This document shows, piece by piece, positions 36,201 through 46,193 of a stretch of DNA of 64,000 nucleotides. A program made the translations under genes and the position numbers. Below the pieces are notes generated by a model. The model was not told where the DNA came from, ran no database searches, and was given only the letters and a program-made list of their open reading frames with translations. The stretch is from assembly GCF_014190875.1 (NCBI RefSeq), contig NZ_JACHVS010000001.1, positions 1,550,001 to 1,614,000 on the forward strand, read 5' to 3'. This stretch comes from Paeniglutamicibacter cryotolerans. GTDB lineage: Bacteria > Actinomycetota > Actinomycetes > Actinomycetales > Micrococcaceae. Each line of letters starts with the position of its first letter. The first letter of the stretch is position 1.

Positions 36201-36904
36201 TCCGTCCGGGTCGCCCGGAGGTGCTGGGCCGTCGCCTCGACCCCGTCGAGCAGCGCCTCAATACCCATCTGGTACGCATCGGCGTCATCGAGCATTGACA
36301 GGGGATCGCGCAGCGCGTTGACGTGCGGATGGGTGGAGGGGCTCATCGGCAGCGAGCGCCGGAACCAGGCGCTGGTGTCCTCGAGGGGGCCCGATGCCCG
36401 GGCCGCCTCGCTGCGGGCAATGCCGGAGGTGTAGGCCAGGACGTAGGTCGAGATGGCGGCGTAGTGCCGCACCAGGTCATCGCCGCGCAGCCCGGCCTCG
36501 GAAAGGCACTCGAGCGTGAGTTCGACGACGTCCAGTTCGGCCGGCCCCTCGGTGCTCAACAAGATGGCGTGTTCGCCGATGGCCGGGTACTCCATGTACA
36601 GGTCGTAGAAGGCCTGGAACGATTGGCGCAGTCGTTCGCGCCACTGCTCGCGCGGGGCCGTCACGCGTTCGAGCGCCATCTCGGCGATCCGGTCCAGCAG
36701 CGCCTTCATCAGCGCATCCTTGTTGCGGAAGTGCCGATAGATGGACGTCGGGTCCGCATGCAGGGCCTTGCCGAGTTCCCGCACCGTCACCGATCCGGAA
36801 CCCGGTTCCGAGGCGATCCGCAGGCCTGCCTCGATGATCAAGGCGGCATCGATGCGCGTCTTCGTGCCTGCCAGCTTCTTCACCGCGGCGCCCTGTGTCG
36901 GCAT
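36197..36904 (-). CDS. TetR family regulator of the amidohydrolase-ABC operon
   Basis: The 235-residue protein has a TetR N-terminal domain: RIDAALIIEAGLRIASEPGSGSVTVRELGKALHADPTSIYRHFRNKDALMKALLDRI, with the YRHFxxKDALxxAL recognition pattern. The C-terminal domain is a TetR_C-type ligand pocket. It is divergent from the amidohydrolase gene, with a 41-bp palindrome in the gap, so it probably represses that operon until an inducer binds. Confidence 0.93.
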   Translation of the reverse strand: MPTQGAAVKKLAGTKTRIDAALIIEAGLRIASEPGSGSVTVRELGKALHADPTSIYRHFRNKDALMKALLDRIAEMALERVTAPREQWRERLRQSFQAFYDLYMEYPAIGEHAILLSTEGPAELDVVELTLECLSEAGLRGDDLVRHYAAISTYVLAYTSGIARSEAARASGPLEDTSAWFRRSLPMSPSTHPHVNALRDPLSMLDDADAYQMGIEALLDGVEATAQHLRATRTD

Positions 36905-36959
36905 TTTTCCGGCTTCCTTCGTTCAATGATGTTTGTCCCGAGCATAACCTAATTCACGT

Positions 36960-37000
36960 TGTCAGCACTGTTGCCAGCAGTGTTGCCAACAGTGTTGACA
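36960..37000. promoter_or_regulatory. 41-bp imperfect palindrome, probable TetR operator
   Basis: The site runs from TGTCA (36960) to TGACA (37000) and is symmetrical in 17 of 20 base pairs around a central G. It also contains CACTGTTG and CAGTGTTG-type blocks repeated in phase, suggesting room for two dimers. It lies between the divergent tetR and amidohydrolase genes, 56 bp before the latter. Confidence 0.75.
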
Positions 37001-37055
37001 TAGAAGTTGCGCGTGATTAGGCTCACGTCCTAACGATGATGCATGTCACAGGACG

Positions 37056-38739
37056 ATGAAAGTGGAAAAAATGGCGCACACGACCCCAGATGTGATCTAT
37101 ACCGGTGGCTGGATCTTCGCCCCCGGATCCGATGCCCCGGTGCGCCAGGGCGTGGCGGTGAGCGGCGCGTTGATCACCGCGGTGTCCACCGATCTAGAAA
37201 TCGAGGCCTCTGCCGGAACGGAAACGCTCCGCGTCGACCTGGCTGGCGGCCTGCTGGTCCCCGGCTTCCAGGATGCCCACATCCACCCGGTCGCCGCCGG
37301 AATCGAATTGTTGCAGTGCGACCTCGCCGAGATCGAGGACGCGGCGCAATCGCTGGCCGCCATTGCCGCGTATGCGCAGGCGAACCCAGACGAACCGTGG
37401 ATCCTGGGCGGCGGCTGGTCCATGGACCACTTTCCCGGTGGCACCCCCACCCGCCAGATGCTGGACGCTATTGTCCCCGACCGCCCGGTCCTGCTCTCCA
37501 ACCGGGACCACCACGGTTCCTGGGCCAACACCCGCGCCATCGAACTCGCCGGACTCGACGAGAACACCCCGGATCCGGTGGACGGGCGCCTCGAGCGCGA
37601 GCCCAACGGTTTCCCGGCGGGTACCTTCCACGAGGGTGCCATGAACCTGCTCGATGAGGTGCGCCCGGTCATCGACGCCGGGCTGGCCTACGCCGGACTG
37701 CTCAAATCCCAGGCTGTGCTGATGGCCCAGGGCATCACCGGCTGGCAGGACGCGGCCGTCGGTGCCGTCTTCGGGACCCCCGACACCCTCGAAACCTATG
37801 CCCGTGCACTGGCCGAGGACACACTGAAGGTCCACGTCGTCGGCGCCCTGTGGTGGGAACGCAACCGCGGACTGGAGCAGCTGGAGAACCTGATTTCCCG
37901 CCGCGATGCGCTGATGCCCGGTGCCTCCGGCTCCTTCTCGGCCTCGACCGTGAAGATCATGGTCGATGGCGTGGCGGAAAACTTCACCGCCGCGATGATC
38001 AGCCCGTACTGCGACGGACATGGACACCACACCGAAAACTCGGGGCTCTCGTTCATCGACCCGGAACTGCTCAAGGAATACGTGAGCGCGCTGGACGCCA
38101 ACGGGTTCAACTGCCACTTCCACGCGGTGGGCAACCGCGGCGTGCGCGAGGCGCTTGACGCCGTCGAAGCCGCCCGCGCAGCCAACGGTCCGAAAGGCGG
38201 ACGCCACCACATTGCCCACATCCAGGTCATCGCGGCCGAGGACACCCCGCGCTTCGTGAAGCTCGGGGTGTCGGTGAACATGCAGCCGCTGTGGGCCTGC
38301 CATGAAGACCAGCTCGACGAGCTCACGCTTCCGTTCATGGCACCGGGCAGCGCCGACCGGCACTACCCCTTCGGCGAGCTGGAAGCCACCGGCGCCCACC
38401 TGGCGGCCGGCAGCGACTGGCCGGTTTCCTCGGCCAACCCCATCGCCGGAATCCACGTCGCGGTGAACCGCACGTCCCCTGGCTCGGGTCTCCCGGCACT
38501 TGGCGAGGAACGCCAGAAGCTTTCCCTGTCCACTGCCCACTGCGTTGCGCGCCTACACCGCGGGTACGGCATACCTCAACGGCTGCGAGGACAGCACCGG
38601 GTCCATCGCCGAGGGCTACCGGGCCGATCTGGTGGTATTGACCCCCAATCCGTTCGAGCTCGACTCCGCACTGATCCACACCACCACCGTCGAATCCACC
38701 TGGATCCGCGGCACCAACGTCTATTCAGCCGGCAACTAG
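37056..38739 (+). pseudogene. Frameshifted amidohydrolase (YtcJ/N-substituted formamide deformylase-like)
   Basis: A metal-dependent amidohydrolase with the family pattern: VDLAGGLLVPGFQDAHIHP (HxH metal site), LGGGWSMDHFPGGTPTR, VLLSNRDHHGSWANTRA, HFHAVGNRG, GGRHHIAHIQ and AAGSDWPVSSANP. The last 65 residues (TALRAYTAGTAYLNG...YSAGN) lie in another frame. The break is a 7-bp tandem duplication, CACTGCC-CACTGCG at 38531-38544; removing one copy restores an unbroken reading frame. In the shifted frame translation would run on into the substrate-binding protein. The ATG at 37071 is an alternative start. Confidence 0.85.
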
Positions 38740-38765
38740 CAATGCACGCTGACGAGGAGAACAAC

Positions 38766-40421
38766 ATGCCCAGGAAAAAGAATTTCCCCCGCCGGGGCCG
38801 TCCCATGGCTTTGGCGGCAAGCCTCGCCGCCGGCGCGCTGCTGTTGGCAGGCTGTGGCGGCGGCGCGAAGGAAGCCGGGCCCAAGGAGCCGGCGGCCTTC
38901 GAGATGACCGACCAGACGCCGGCAGCCAACGCTTCGGCCGGTACCATCAAGTGGGCCATCTACGCCGAGCCCGCGACGCTGGACTACACCCACGCGTTCG
39001 ACTACCCGGACAACCAGGTCCTGGCGAACGTCTGCGATTCGCTGCTGCGCTGGAACAGCAACCTGACGATCTCCCCGGGCCTGGCCGAAAAGTTCTCGAA
39101 CCCGACCCCGCTCACCTGGGTCTACCAGATCCGCCCCGGCGTGAAGTTCCACGACGGCACCGGACTCACCGCAAAGGACGTCGAGGCATCGCTGAACCGC
39201 CACCTGGATCCGAAGGTCAACTCCTACTGGTTCAGCGCCTACCAGCAGGTGAAGTCCATCAAGGCCACCGGGCCCATGGAAGTCACCGTTACCACCAACG
39301 TCCCCGACTCCCAGTTCAACAACGCCATGGCGGCCAGCCCGGGCGTCATCGAATCGGCAGCGACCCTGGCCCAGGCCGGGGCCGACTACGGCAACCCGTC
39401 CACCGGCGTGAACTGCACCGGACCATTCGAGCTGACCAAATGGAACTCCGGCAGCAGCATCGAAACGAAGAAGTTCGACGGCTACTGGGACAAGGAGCTC
39501 ACCGCCAAATCCGATGGCATCGATTTCGTCTTCCTGCCCGATTCGAATGCCCGCATCAACGCCTTGAAGTCAGGCGAGATTGACGGAACCTGGCAGGTTC
39601 CCTCAAACGCCATCGGCCAGCTGCAGGCAGGCGGCTCCGGCAAGGTCCTCTTCGGCTTGAATACCACAGTCATGAGCGAGGTCGTCGGCGACACCGAGGG
39701 TGTGCTGGGCGACAAGCGCGTCCGCCAGGCCCTGCTGATGGCACTGGACCGCAAGAACCTGGTTGCCGCCGCCGAACAGGGCTACGCAACGGTCACCGAC
39801 GCGCTGACCACCAAGAGCACGTGGGCAGGCGTCGATGAGGCAAACGTGGATGCGGCATTCGACGGGCTGGACAAGTACGACTTCGATCTCGAGGGAGCCA
39901 AGAAGCTCCTCGCGGATGCCGGCGCCGAGGGCCGGGAAGTCACCATCGTCTCGACGAACATCACCCCGGGCATGCCCATCGTGGCCCAGGCCTTCGGCGC
40001 CGCGGCGACGTCAATCGGCCTGAAGCCGAAGATCGAGACCGTATCGCCGGATAAGTACACCACCTTGTTCAGCGATCCCGCGGCACGCAAGGGTTTCGAC
40101 CTGTTCACCACCAGCTGGTACCTCTCCACCCCGGATCCGCTGGAAATGTACTCGGTGCTGCGCACCGGCGACTTCAGCAACTACGGCAACTGGTCGAACA
40201 AGACCTTCGACAAGACAGTCAATGAGGCGATCCAGGTCATGGATCCGAATGGCCGGGCCAAGCTCTCCGCCGAGGCCCAGAAGATCACCAACGACGAACT
40301 GCCGTGGCTTCCGCTCTACGAAACCCCGAACACCGTCTACCTGAACGACCGCATCACCGGCCTCTCGCCGGCGATCAACTTCCTCTACTACCCCTGGGCA
40401 GCCACGTTGGGAACCCCGTAA
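38766..40421 (+). CDS. ABC transporter substrate-binding lipoprotein, peptide/opine family 5
   Basis: The 551-residue protein starts with a lipoprotein signal ending in ALLLAGCGGG. The SBP family 5 landmarks follow: IYAEPATLDYTHAFD, TPLTWVYQIRPGVKFHDGTGLTAKDVEASLNR, GPFELTKWNSGSS, KRVRQALLMALDRKNLV and LPWLPLYETPNTVYLND. It binds a peptide or related small molecule outside the membrane and hands it to the two permeases downstream (gap 2 bp). The start at 38766 has a GAGGA site 7 bp upstream. Confidence 0.93.
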   Translation: MPRKKNFPRRGRPMALAASLAAGALLLAGCGGGAKEAGPKEPAAFEMTDQTPAANASAGTIKWAIYAEPATLDYTHAFDYPDNQVLANVCDSLLRWNSNLTISPGLAEKFSNPTPLTWVYQIRPGVKFHDGTGLTAKDVEASLNRHLDPKVNSYWFSAYQQVKSIKATGPMEVTVTTNVPDSQFNNAMAASPGVIESAATLAQAGADYGNPSTGVNCTGPFELTKWNSGSSIETKKFDGYWDKELTAKSDGIDFVFLPDSNARINALKSGEIDGTWQVPSNAIGQLQAGGSGKVLFGLNTTVMSEVVGDTEGVLGDKRVRQALLMALDRKNLVAAAEQGYATVTDALTTKSTWAGVDEANVDAAFDGLDKYDFDLEGAKKLLADAGAEGREVTIVSTNITPGMPIVAQAFGAAATSIGLKPKIETVSPDKYTTLFSDPAARKGFDLFTTSWYLSTPDPLEMYSVLRTGDFSNYGNWSNKTFDKTVNEAIQVMDPNGRAKLSAEAQKITNDELPWLPLYETPNTVYLNDRITGLSPAINFLYYPWAATLGTP

Positions 40422-40423
40422 CA

Positions 40424-41383
40424 ATGAACCAAAGCATGATCCTCTTTATCGGACGCAAGCTCGCCGTCCTGGTGGGCACCGTCTTGGCGGCCTCGGTACT
40501 GGTGTTCTTCTCGATGTACATGGTGGGTGACCCGATGGCATTCCTGCTGCGCGGGCGCAGTCCCAGCCCCGAAGCCGCCGCCGCGATCAGGGAACAGTTC
40601 GGACTCGACAAGCCCCTCCTCGTGCGGTACTTCGACTGGCTGTTCAACATGCTGCGAGGCGACTTCGGACGCTCGTTCCAGTTCCGCGAGGACGTCGCCA
40701 CGCTGCTCGCCTCGCGGGCCATGGTGACGTTCTGGCTCGTGGTCCTCTCCGGAACCATGATCGCCGTTCTTGGCCTGGCCTCCGGCATCGTCGCCGCCCT
40801 GGCCCGTGGCCGGTTCGCCGACAAGGCGATCCTGATCGGTGCCACCGGCCTGGCGGCCATCCCCTCGTTCGTCGGCGCCATCGTGCTGACGGCGGTCTTC
40901 TCGGTGAAGCTGGGCTGGTTCCCGTCCTTCGGGGCGGGTGAGGGGCTGCTCGACACGATCTACCACCTGGTCCTGCCCGCGCTCGCGCTGGCGCTGACCT
41001 TCATCGCCCTGGTGGCGCGGGTGACCCGCTCCTCCATGGTCGAACAGCTGGACCGCGAACACGTCGAGGTGGCAACCAGCCGCGGCATGAACCGGGCCAG
41101 GGTCGTCCGCCGGCACGTGCTGCGTAATGCGCTGAACCCGATCCTGACGGTCAGCGGCCTGCTGGTCGCCGGCCTGCTGGTCGCCAGTTCCATCGTGGAA
41201 GCCGCCTTCGGCCTGGCCGGGCTCGGTTCCCTGCTGGTGCAGTCGGTGGACAAGCTCGACTTCCCGGTGGTCCAGGCGATCGTGCTGATCATCGTCGCAT
41301 TGTTCGTGTTGGCCAATACGGTCGTGGACATTCTCGCCGGGGTCCTTGACCCCCGCACCAAGGCAGGAGCCGCGGCGCGATGA
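40424..41383 (+). CDS. ABC transporter permease, DppB/OppB type
   Basis: The 319-residue membrane protein has the DppB start (FIGRKLAVLVGTVLAASVLVFFSMYMVGDPMAFLL) with its extracytoplasmic loop AIREQFGLDKPLLVRYFDWL. The EAA-type coupling motif ATSRGMNRARVVRRHVLRNALNPIL lies near residue 225. It should form a heterodimeric channel with the next permease. It overlaps that gene by 4 bp. Confidence 0.94.
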   Translation: MNQSMILFIGRKLAVLVGTVLAASVLVFFSMYMVGDPMAFLLRGRSPSPEAAAAIREQFGLDKPLLVRYFDWLFNMLRGDFGRSFQFREDVATLLASRAMVTFWLVVLSGTMIAVLGLASGIVAALARGRFADKAILIGATGLAAIPSFVGAIVLTAVFSVKLGWFPSFGAGEGLLDTIYHLVLPALALALTFIALVARVTRSSMVEQLDREHVEVATSRGMNRARVVRRHVLRNALNPILTVSGLLVAGLLVASSIVEAAFGLAGLGSLLVQSVDKLDFPVVQAIVLIIVALFVLANTVVDILAGVLDPRTKAGAAAR

Positions 41384-42249
41384 GTACACCGACACTCCTG
41401 AGCCGCATCCGCCCCCAGGCCGTGGCCGGAGCCATCTACCACACCAACAAGCTCTTCGTGCTCTCGACGGCCACGCTTGCCGTGGTCGTCCTGAGCGCAG
41501 TCTTCGCGCCCTGGCTGGCGCCGTACGACCCGGACTTCGTCGACCTGTCCAACTTCCTCTCCGGTCCCACGGCCCACCACTGGCTGGGCACCGACGGCGG
41601 AGGCCGGGATACACTCAGCCGGCTGATCTTCGGGGCCCGGGCCTCGATGCTCGCGCCGCTGATCGTTGTCGTCGGATCCACCATCCTGGGCATTGTGCTG
41701 GGCCTGACAGCCGGTTGGTTCGGCGGCTGGCTCGACGCGCTCCTGGGCCGGATCTTCGATTTGATCTTCGCCTTCCCGGCACTGCTGCTGGCCATGCTCG
41801 GCGTCGCGATCTTCGGCAAGGGCCTGGTGGCCCCGGTCATCGCGATGACGATCGCCTATACCCCCTACGTGGCGCGGCTGGTGCGCGCGCTGGTCACCGA
41901 GGAGAAGGCCAAGCCGTACGTCACCGCGTACGGCGTGCAGGGCTTCGCGACCCCGTGGGTGGCCTTCGGCCGGGTGCTTCCGAACGTGGTGCCCACCGTC
42001 GGCGCGCAGTCGACGCTGAACTTCGGCTACGTGCTGGCCGAACTGGCGGCCCTCTCCTTCCTGGGCCTCGGCGTGCAACCGCCGACCTCGGACTGGGGAT
42101 CGATGATCAACGAGAGCCGGGGTGCGCTGATGAGCGGGCAGTTCCTGCCTGCATTATTGCCCTCGGTACTCGTGATCATCGTGGTCATAGCAGTGAATAT
42201 CTTCGGAGAAGAACTCTCCGACCGCATCGGAGGAAAGCTGCCGTCATGA
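41380..42249 (+). CDS. ABC transporter permease, DppC/OppC type
   Basis: The 289-residue protein has the DppC landmarks: APWLAPYDPDFVDL, the HWLGTDGGGRDTLSRLIFGAR loop near residue 70, several membrane helices and the coupling motif AYGVQGFATPWVAFGRVLPNVVPT. It pairs with the preceding permease. The stop overlaps the ATPase start by 4 bp, so the four transport genes are tightly coupled. Confidence 0.94.
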   Translation: MSTPTLLSRIRPQAVAGAIYHTNKLFVLSTATLAVVVLSAVFAPWLAPYDPDFVDLSNFLSGPTAHHWLGTDGGGRDTLSRLIFGARASMLAPLIVVVGSTILGIVLGLTAGWFGGWLDALLGRIFDLIFAFPALLLAMLGVAIFGKGLVAPVIAMTIAYTPYVARLVRALVTEEKAKPYVTAYGVQGFATPWVAFGRVLPNVVPTVGAQSTLNFGYVLAELAALSFLGLGVQPPTSDWGSMINESRGALMSGQFLPALLPSVLVIIVVIAVNIFGEELSDRIGGKLPS

Positions 42250-43862
42250 CCCTGCTCGAAATCGACGACCTGGTCCTGGACCTGAAGAACGGGCTCCGCC
42301 TGCTCAACGGCGTCTCGCTGAGCGTAACGGCAGGGGAAACCGTCGCCCTGGTGGGCGAGTCCGGCTCGGGCAAGTCGCTGACCTCACGCACCGTGCTCGG
42401 CCTGTTCCCGGAGAAGGCCAGCATGACCGGTTCCATCATGCTCGATGGCGTCCAGATGCTGGGCGCCACCACTCGGGAAACCACCCGGCAGCGCCGGAAT
42501 ACCGTCTCGATGGTGTTCCAGGATCCGCGCTCCGGCATCAATCCGGTGCGTACCATCGGCGACTTCCTCACCGAATCGCTGGTGGCCTGCCAGGGCTGGA
42601 ATCCGGCCGAAGCCAGGAAGAAGGCCATCGAGCTGCTCGCCTCGGTGGGCCTGCCGCGCCCGGAAACCCACATGCGGCAGTACCCCTACGAGCTCTCCGG
42701 CGGCATGCTGCAGCGCGTGATGATCGCCGGGGCCATGGGCAGCTCCCCGAAGCTGCTGGTGTACGACGAGCCGACCTCGGCACTGGACGTGACCACCCAG
42801 GCAGAAATCATCGGCGTGCTGCGCAAGCAGCAGCGGGAAAACAACACGGGCATGCTGTTCATTACCCATGATCTGAACCTCGCGGCGGCATTGTGCGATC
42901 GGGTCTACGTGATCCATCGCGGTGAGATCGTCGAGCAGGGCAACGCGGCGGAGGTCTTCGCTGATCCGCAGCACGACTACACCCGCCGGTTGGTCGCAGC
43001 GACCCCGCGCATCGGCGATAAGCAGGAAGGCCGGGTCGTTGCGCCGACGGCGTCCGCCATCACCGAGCCGGTCATCCAGGTGTCGAACCTGGAAAAGGCA
43101 TACATGATTCGCCATGCGGACCCGGTGCGCGCCGTGAACTCGGTGACCTTCGAGGTCCAGGCCGGCGGCTCTCTCGCACTGGTCGGCGAATCGGGATCCG
43201 GCAAGTCGACCATCGCCCGCATGCTGGTGGGGCTGGAGGAACCGGACTCCGGGTCGATTCTGATCAACGGGGCACCTCGGCCCGCCGGACGGATGGACAA
43301 GGAGGCCAGGCTGGCCCAGGCCCGCAGCGCCCAGATCGTCTTCCAGGACCCGTACCTGTCCCTTGATCCCCGGATCACCGCCGGCGGAGCCATCGAAGAT
43401 GCGCTGAGGTTGCACGGGAAGCTGGGCAAGGCCGACGCCCGCAAGCGCGTGCTCACGCTGCTGGAGCAGGTCGGCCTGTCCGAACGGATTGCCCAGTCGC
43501 GTCCACGGACGCTCTCCGGAGGCCAGCGTCAGCGTGTGGCCATCGCCCGGGCCCTGGCGGTTGAACCAAAGATCCTGGTCCTCGACGAGGCAACCAGCGC
43601 GCTGGATGTTTCGGTGCAGAGCCAGGTGCTGGACCTGATCGATGCGATCCGCGCGGAAACCGGCCTGACCATCGTCTTCGTCAGCCACGACCTGGCAGTG
43701 GTGCGCCGCGTCTGCGAAGACGCGGTGGTGCTGAAGGCCGGCGCTGCCGTTGAGGTCGGCAAGACGGCGCAACTGCTCGATGATCCGCAGCACCCATACA
43801 CCCGGCTGCTCGTTGACTCGATCCCGCGTCCTGGTTGGAGGATCTTGCAGCCGCAGGGCTGA
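42246..43862 (+). CDS. Dual ABC ATPase (DppD-DppF fusion)
   Basis: The 538-residue protein carries two nucleotide-binding domains. The first has Walker A GESGSGKSLTSR, signature LSGGMLQRVMIAG and Walker B LLVYDEPTSALDVT. The second has Walker A GESGSGKSTIAR, signature LSGGQRQRVAIAR and Walker B LVLDEATSALDVS, so Walker B here is DEA rather than DEP. It powers import through the two permeases. Fusion of the two ATPases is common in this transporter class. Confidence 0.94.
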   Translation: MTLLEIDDLVLDLKNGLRLLNGVSLSVTAGETVALVGESGSGKSLTSRTVLGLFPEKASMTGSIMLDGVQMLGATTRETTRQRRNTVSMVFQDPRSGINPVRTIGDFLTESLVACQGWNPAEARKKAIELLASVGLPRPETHMRQYPYELSGGMLQRVMIAGAMGSSPKLLVYDEPTSALDVTTQAEIIGVLRKQQRENNTGMLFITHDLNLAAALCDRVYVIHRGEIVEQGNAAEVFADPQHDYTRRLVAATPRIGDKQEGRVVAPTASAITEPVIQVSNLEKAYMIRHADPVRAVNSVTFEVQAGGSLALVGESGSGKSTIARMLVGLEEPDSGSILINGAPRPAGRMDKEARLAQARSAQIVFQDPYLSLDPRITAGGAIEDALRLHGKLGKADARKRVLTLLEQVGLSERIAQSRPRTLSGGQRQRVAIARALAVEPKILVLDEATSALDVSVQSQVLDLIDAIRAETGLTIVFVSHDLAVVRRVCEDAVVLKAGAAVEVGKTAQLLDDPQHPYTRLLVDSIPRPGWRILQPQG

Positions 43863-43895
43863 TCCGGCAGCGGACCCGCACAGATGCCGTCAATG

Positions 43896-43930
43896 GCGGC
43901 TCTTTGGAAGATTCCTTTCCGAAGAGCCGC
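43896..43930 (+). terminator. Terminator of the ABC operon
   Basis: A 12-bp stem with one wobble pair (43896-43907 with 43919-43930) lies 33 bp after the last gene. Confidence 0.75.
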
Positions 43931-44004
43931 TGTTCCCGTACCTCGGTGGCGGGTTGCGCAGGGCAATCCCCGCGGGGGCGGGGTCCTGGGTCTAGGCTGG
44001 AGGC

Positions 44005-44310
44005 ATGAACCTTGCCCTGATCTTTGAGTTCTACCTGATGCTGGCCCTGAGCGTCGTCGCCTTGCTGCTGGCCCTCTGGGCCTTCATTGATTGCCTGCGC
44101 CGTGCTGCGACGAATTTCCAGCGCGAGGGTAAGCGCACGAAGACCTTCTGGCTGGCGATGACCGGCGTCTCCGCCGTGGTGTGCCTGTTCAGCCTCCAGT
44201 TCACCGGTGGCGGCGGATTCCTGCAGCTGATCGCGGCCTGTATCGCCTCGGTCTACCTGGCTGATGTGAAGCCCGCAGTCGGCGGGGGCGGGAAGCGTTA
44301 CCCCTACTAG
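44005..44310 (+). CDS. DUF2516 family membrane protein
   Basis: The 101-residue protein has hydrophobic segments at about 5-27 (LIFEFYLMLALSVVALLLALWAFIDCL), 48-64 (FWLAMTGVSAVVCLFSL) and 70-85 (GFLQLIAACIASVYLADV), with the short tail GGGGKRYPY. This is the layout of the actinobacterial DUF2516 family, whose function is unknown. It converges on the methyltransferase gene. Confidence 0.88.
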   Translation: MNLALIFEFYLMLALSVVALLLALWAFIDCLRRAATNFQREGKRTKTFWLAMTGVSAVVCLFSLQFTGGGGFLQLIAACIASVYLADVKPAVGGGGKRYPY

Positions 44311-44325
44311 GGGGCGTCCGGGATT

Positions 44326-45195
44326 TCAGGCGGCCGGATCCGCGTCGTCTGCCAGGGCCAGCCCCCCGGTCCGGGGTGCCACGCAGGACCAGTCGACCGT
44401 CAATTCGCCTAGGCGCCAGCGCGAGACACCGTCGAGTACCGGCCAGCCGGCTGTGCGTAGTGTCTTGCACATGGAAATCCAGCGCTGCCGGTTGCCGAAC
44501 GATGCCAGCGGCGCGGCGGCCAGCCAAGCCCGGTCGGCCGCCTCGAGAAAGCCATGGACGCGTTCCCCGGGGATATTGCGGTGGATCAGCGCCTTGGGCA
44601 GCCGCTCGGCGACCTCCGAGGGGAGCGCGAAGTCCCCGAAGCGCAGGGAGATGCTCAGTGTAGTGGGCCCGTCGTTGGTGATCCCCACCCAGGAGCTGCG
44701 GCGTCCGATTTCATCGCAGGTGCCCTCCACCACGACTCCGTTGGGTGCCAGGCGGGAGCGCAGCGTATCCCAGATGGCCGGTACGTCGGCTTCCTCGTAT
44801 TGGCGCAGGACATTGAATGCGCGGATGATCGTGGGGTTTTTTTCGGTGGGGATCTCGAATCCACCCACCCGGAATTCCAGTCCCGGCTGTTCAAGCGGTT
44901 TGGCCTGGGTCACGCGATCGGGCTCGATCTCGATCCCGATGACCTGGACCAGCGATTCGCTGGCTCGCAGCCGCTCGAAGAGCTCAACCGCGGTCCGTGG
45001 GGAGGCTCCGTAGCCCAGATCCACAGCAATGGGCGGGGCGCCGGTGGTTCCCGGGCGCAGGCGCCAGGCCTGCGGGCCGGTCAGCCAGCGGTCGACCCGG
45101 CGCATCCGGTTGGGGTTCGTGGTCCCGCGCGTTGGATTGCCAAGGGGACGGGCGGCGGATCGCCGGCCGCCGAGCCGAATCGCCTTTTGCACCAT
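44326..45195 (-). CDS. Class I SAM-dependent methyltransferase-like protein
   Basis: The 289-residue protein has a SAM-binding strand and loop IAVDLGYGASPRTAVELFERL with the acidic end of strand 2 in VIGIEIEPDRV. Later strands fit a Rossmann methyltransferase (NVLRQYEEADVPAIWDTLRSRLAPNGVVVEGTCDEIGRR). I start at the ATG at 45193-45195, the first methionine after a short low-complexity upstream frame. It is divergent from gpmA. The substrate is unknown. Confidence 0.78.
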   Translation of the reverse strand: MVQKAIRLGGRRSAARPLGNPTRGTTNPNRMRRVDRWLTGPQAWRLRPGTTGAPPIAVDLGYGASPRTAVELFERLRASESLVQVIGIEIEPDRVTQAKPLEQPGLEFRVGGFEIPTEKNPTIIRAFNVLRQYEEADVPAIWDTLRSRLAPNGVVVEGTCDEIGRRSSWVGITNDGPTTLSISLRFGDFALPSEVAERLPKALIHRNIPGERVHGFLEAADRAWLAAAPLASFGNRQRWISMCKTLRTAGWPVLDGVSRWRLGELTVDWSCVAPRTGGLALADDADPAA

Positions 45196-45281
45196 GTGAT
45201 TAAGCGTAGGGTCGGAGCAGTGGCAGAAATGACACGTCACCATTGAAAGTAAGCGACTTCACCCTCGGTAGGATGTGTTTC

Positions 45282-46028
45282 ATGACTTATACCTTGATCC
45301 TGCTTCGCCATGGGCAGAGCGAGTGGAACGAAAAGAACCTGTTCACCGGCTGGTACGACGTCCCGCTCACCGATAAGGGGCGTGCCGAGGCCACCCGCGG
45401 CGGCACGCTGATCACCGAGGCTGGACTTGTTCCGAACGTCCTGCACACCTCGCTGCTCAAGCGCGCCATCATCACTGCAAACCTGGCCTTGGAGTCAGCC
45501 GATCTGAGCTGGATTCCGGTCAAGCGCAGCTGGCGCCTGAACGAGCGCCACTACGGCGCACTGCAAGGTAAGGACAAGGCCCAGACCCTGGCCGAATATG
45601 GCGAGGATCAGTTCATGGAATGGCGCCGTTCCTACGACACCCCGCCGCCGGCCCTGGCCGACGATTCGGAGTTCAGCCAGATCAACGACCCGCGCTACGC
45701 GGACCTTGGCGACGACGCACCACGCACCGAATGCCTCAAGGACGTGCTCGACCGCATGCTCCCGTACTGGGAAGACTCGATCAAGCCGGACCTGTCCTCG
45801 GGCAAGACGGTGCTCGTCACCGCACACGGCAACTCGCTGCGCGCCCTGGTCAAGCACTTGGACGGGATCAGCGACGAAGACATCGCTTCCCTGAACATCC
45901 CCACCGGCATTCCGCTGGTCTACGAACTGAAGGAGGACTTCACCCCGGTCACCCGCGGTGGACAGTACCTCGATCCGGAAGCCGCTGCGGACGCCATCGA
46001 GGCAGTCGCCAACCAGGGCCGCCACTAG
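45282..46028 (+). CDS. gpmA: 2,3-bisphosphoglycerate-dependent phosphoglycerate mutase
   Basis: The 248-residue enzyme interconverts 3- and 2-phosphoglycerate in glycolysis. Signatures are the phosphohistidine motif [37 protein letters not shown] and [14 protein letters not shown] (second histidine). The ATG at 45282 has AGGATG upstream; a longer in-frame extension to 45243 lacks a good site. A strong terminator follows. Confidence 0.97.
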   Translation: MTYTLILLRHGQSEWNEKNLFTGWYDVPLTDKGRAEATRGGTLITEAGLVPNVLHTSLLKRAIITANLALESADLSWIPVKRSWRLNERHYGALQGKDKAQTLAEYGEDQFMEWRRSYDTPPPALADDSEFSQINDPRYADLGDDAPRTECLKDVLDRMLPYWEDSIKPDLSSGKTVLVTAHGNSLRALVKHLDGISDEDIASLNIPTGIPLVYELKEDFTPVTRGGQYLDPEAAADAIEAVANQGRH

Positions 46029-46041
46029 CCCCGGCTTTTAG

Positions 46042-46090
46042 AGGTCGGGCCCGTCGATTCCATCGTGAATTGGAGGGCCCGGCCTTTTTT
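46042..46090 (+). terminator. Terminator of gpmA
   Basis: An 11-bp stem with one wobble pair (46042-46052 with 46075-46085), followed by a run of TTTTT. Confidence 0.88.
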
Positions 46091-46193
46091 GTTACCCGGA
46101 CGCTCAGGTGGAAGCGCTAGCTGCCAAGATGGAATATTTTTGTGCCAGGCTCAAGGATTCTACGACTGTCCGTGAAGGTGAAAGGAAAATGGC

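Noticed and set aside
37056..40421. Apparent 1121-residue amidohydrolase-transporter fusion protein
   Set aside because: It arises only because a 7-bp duplication shifts the amidohydrolase frame into that of the downstream gene; the binding protein has its own start, signal peptide and ribosome-binding site.
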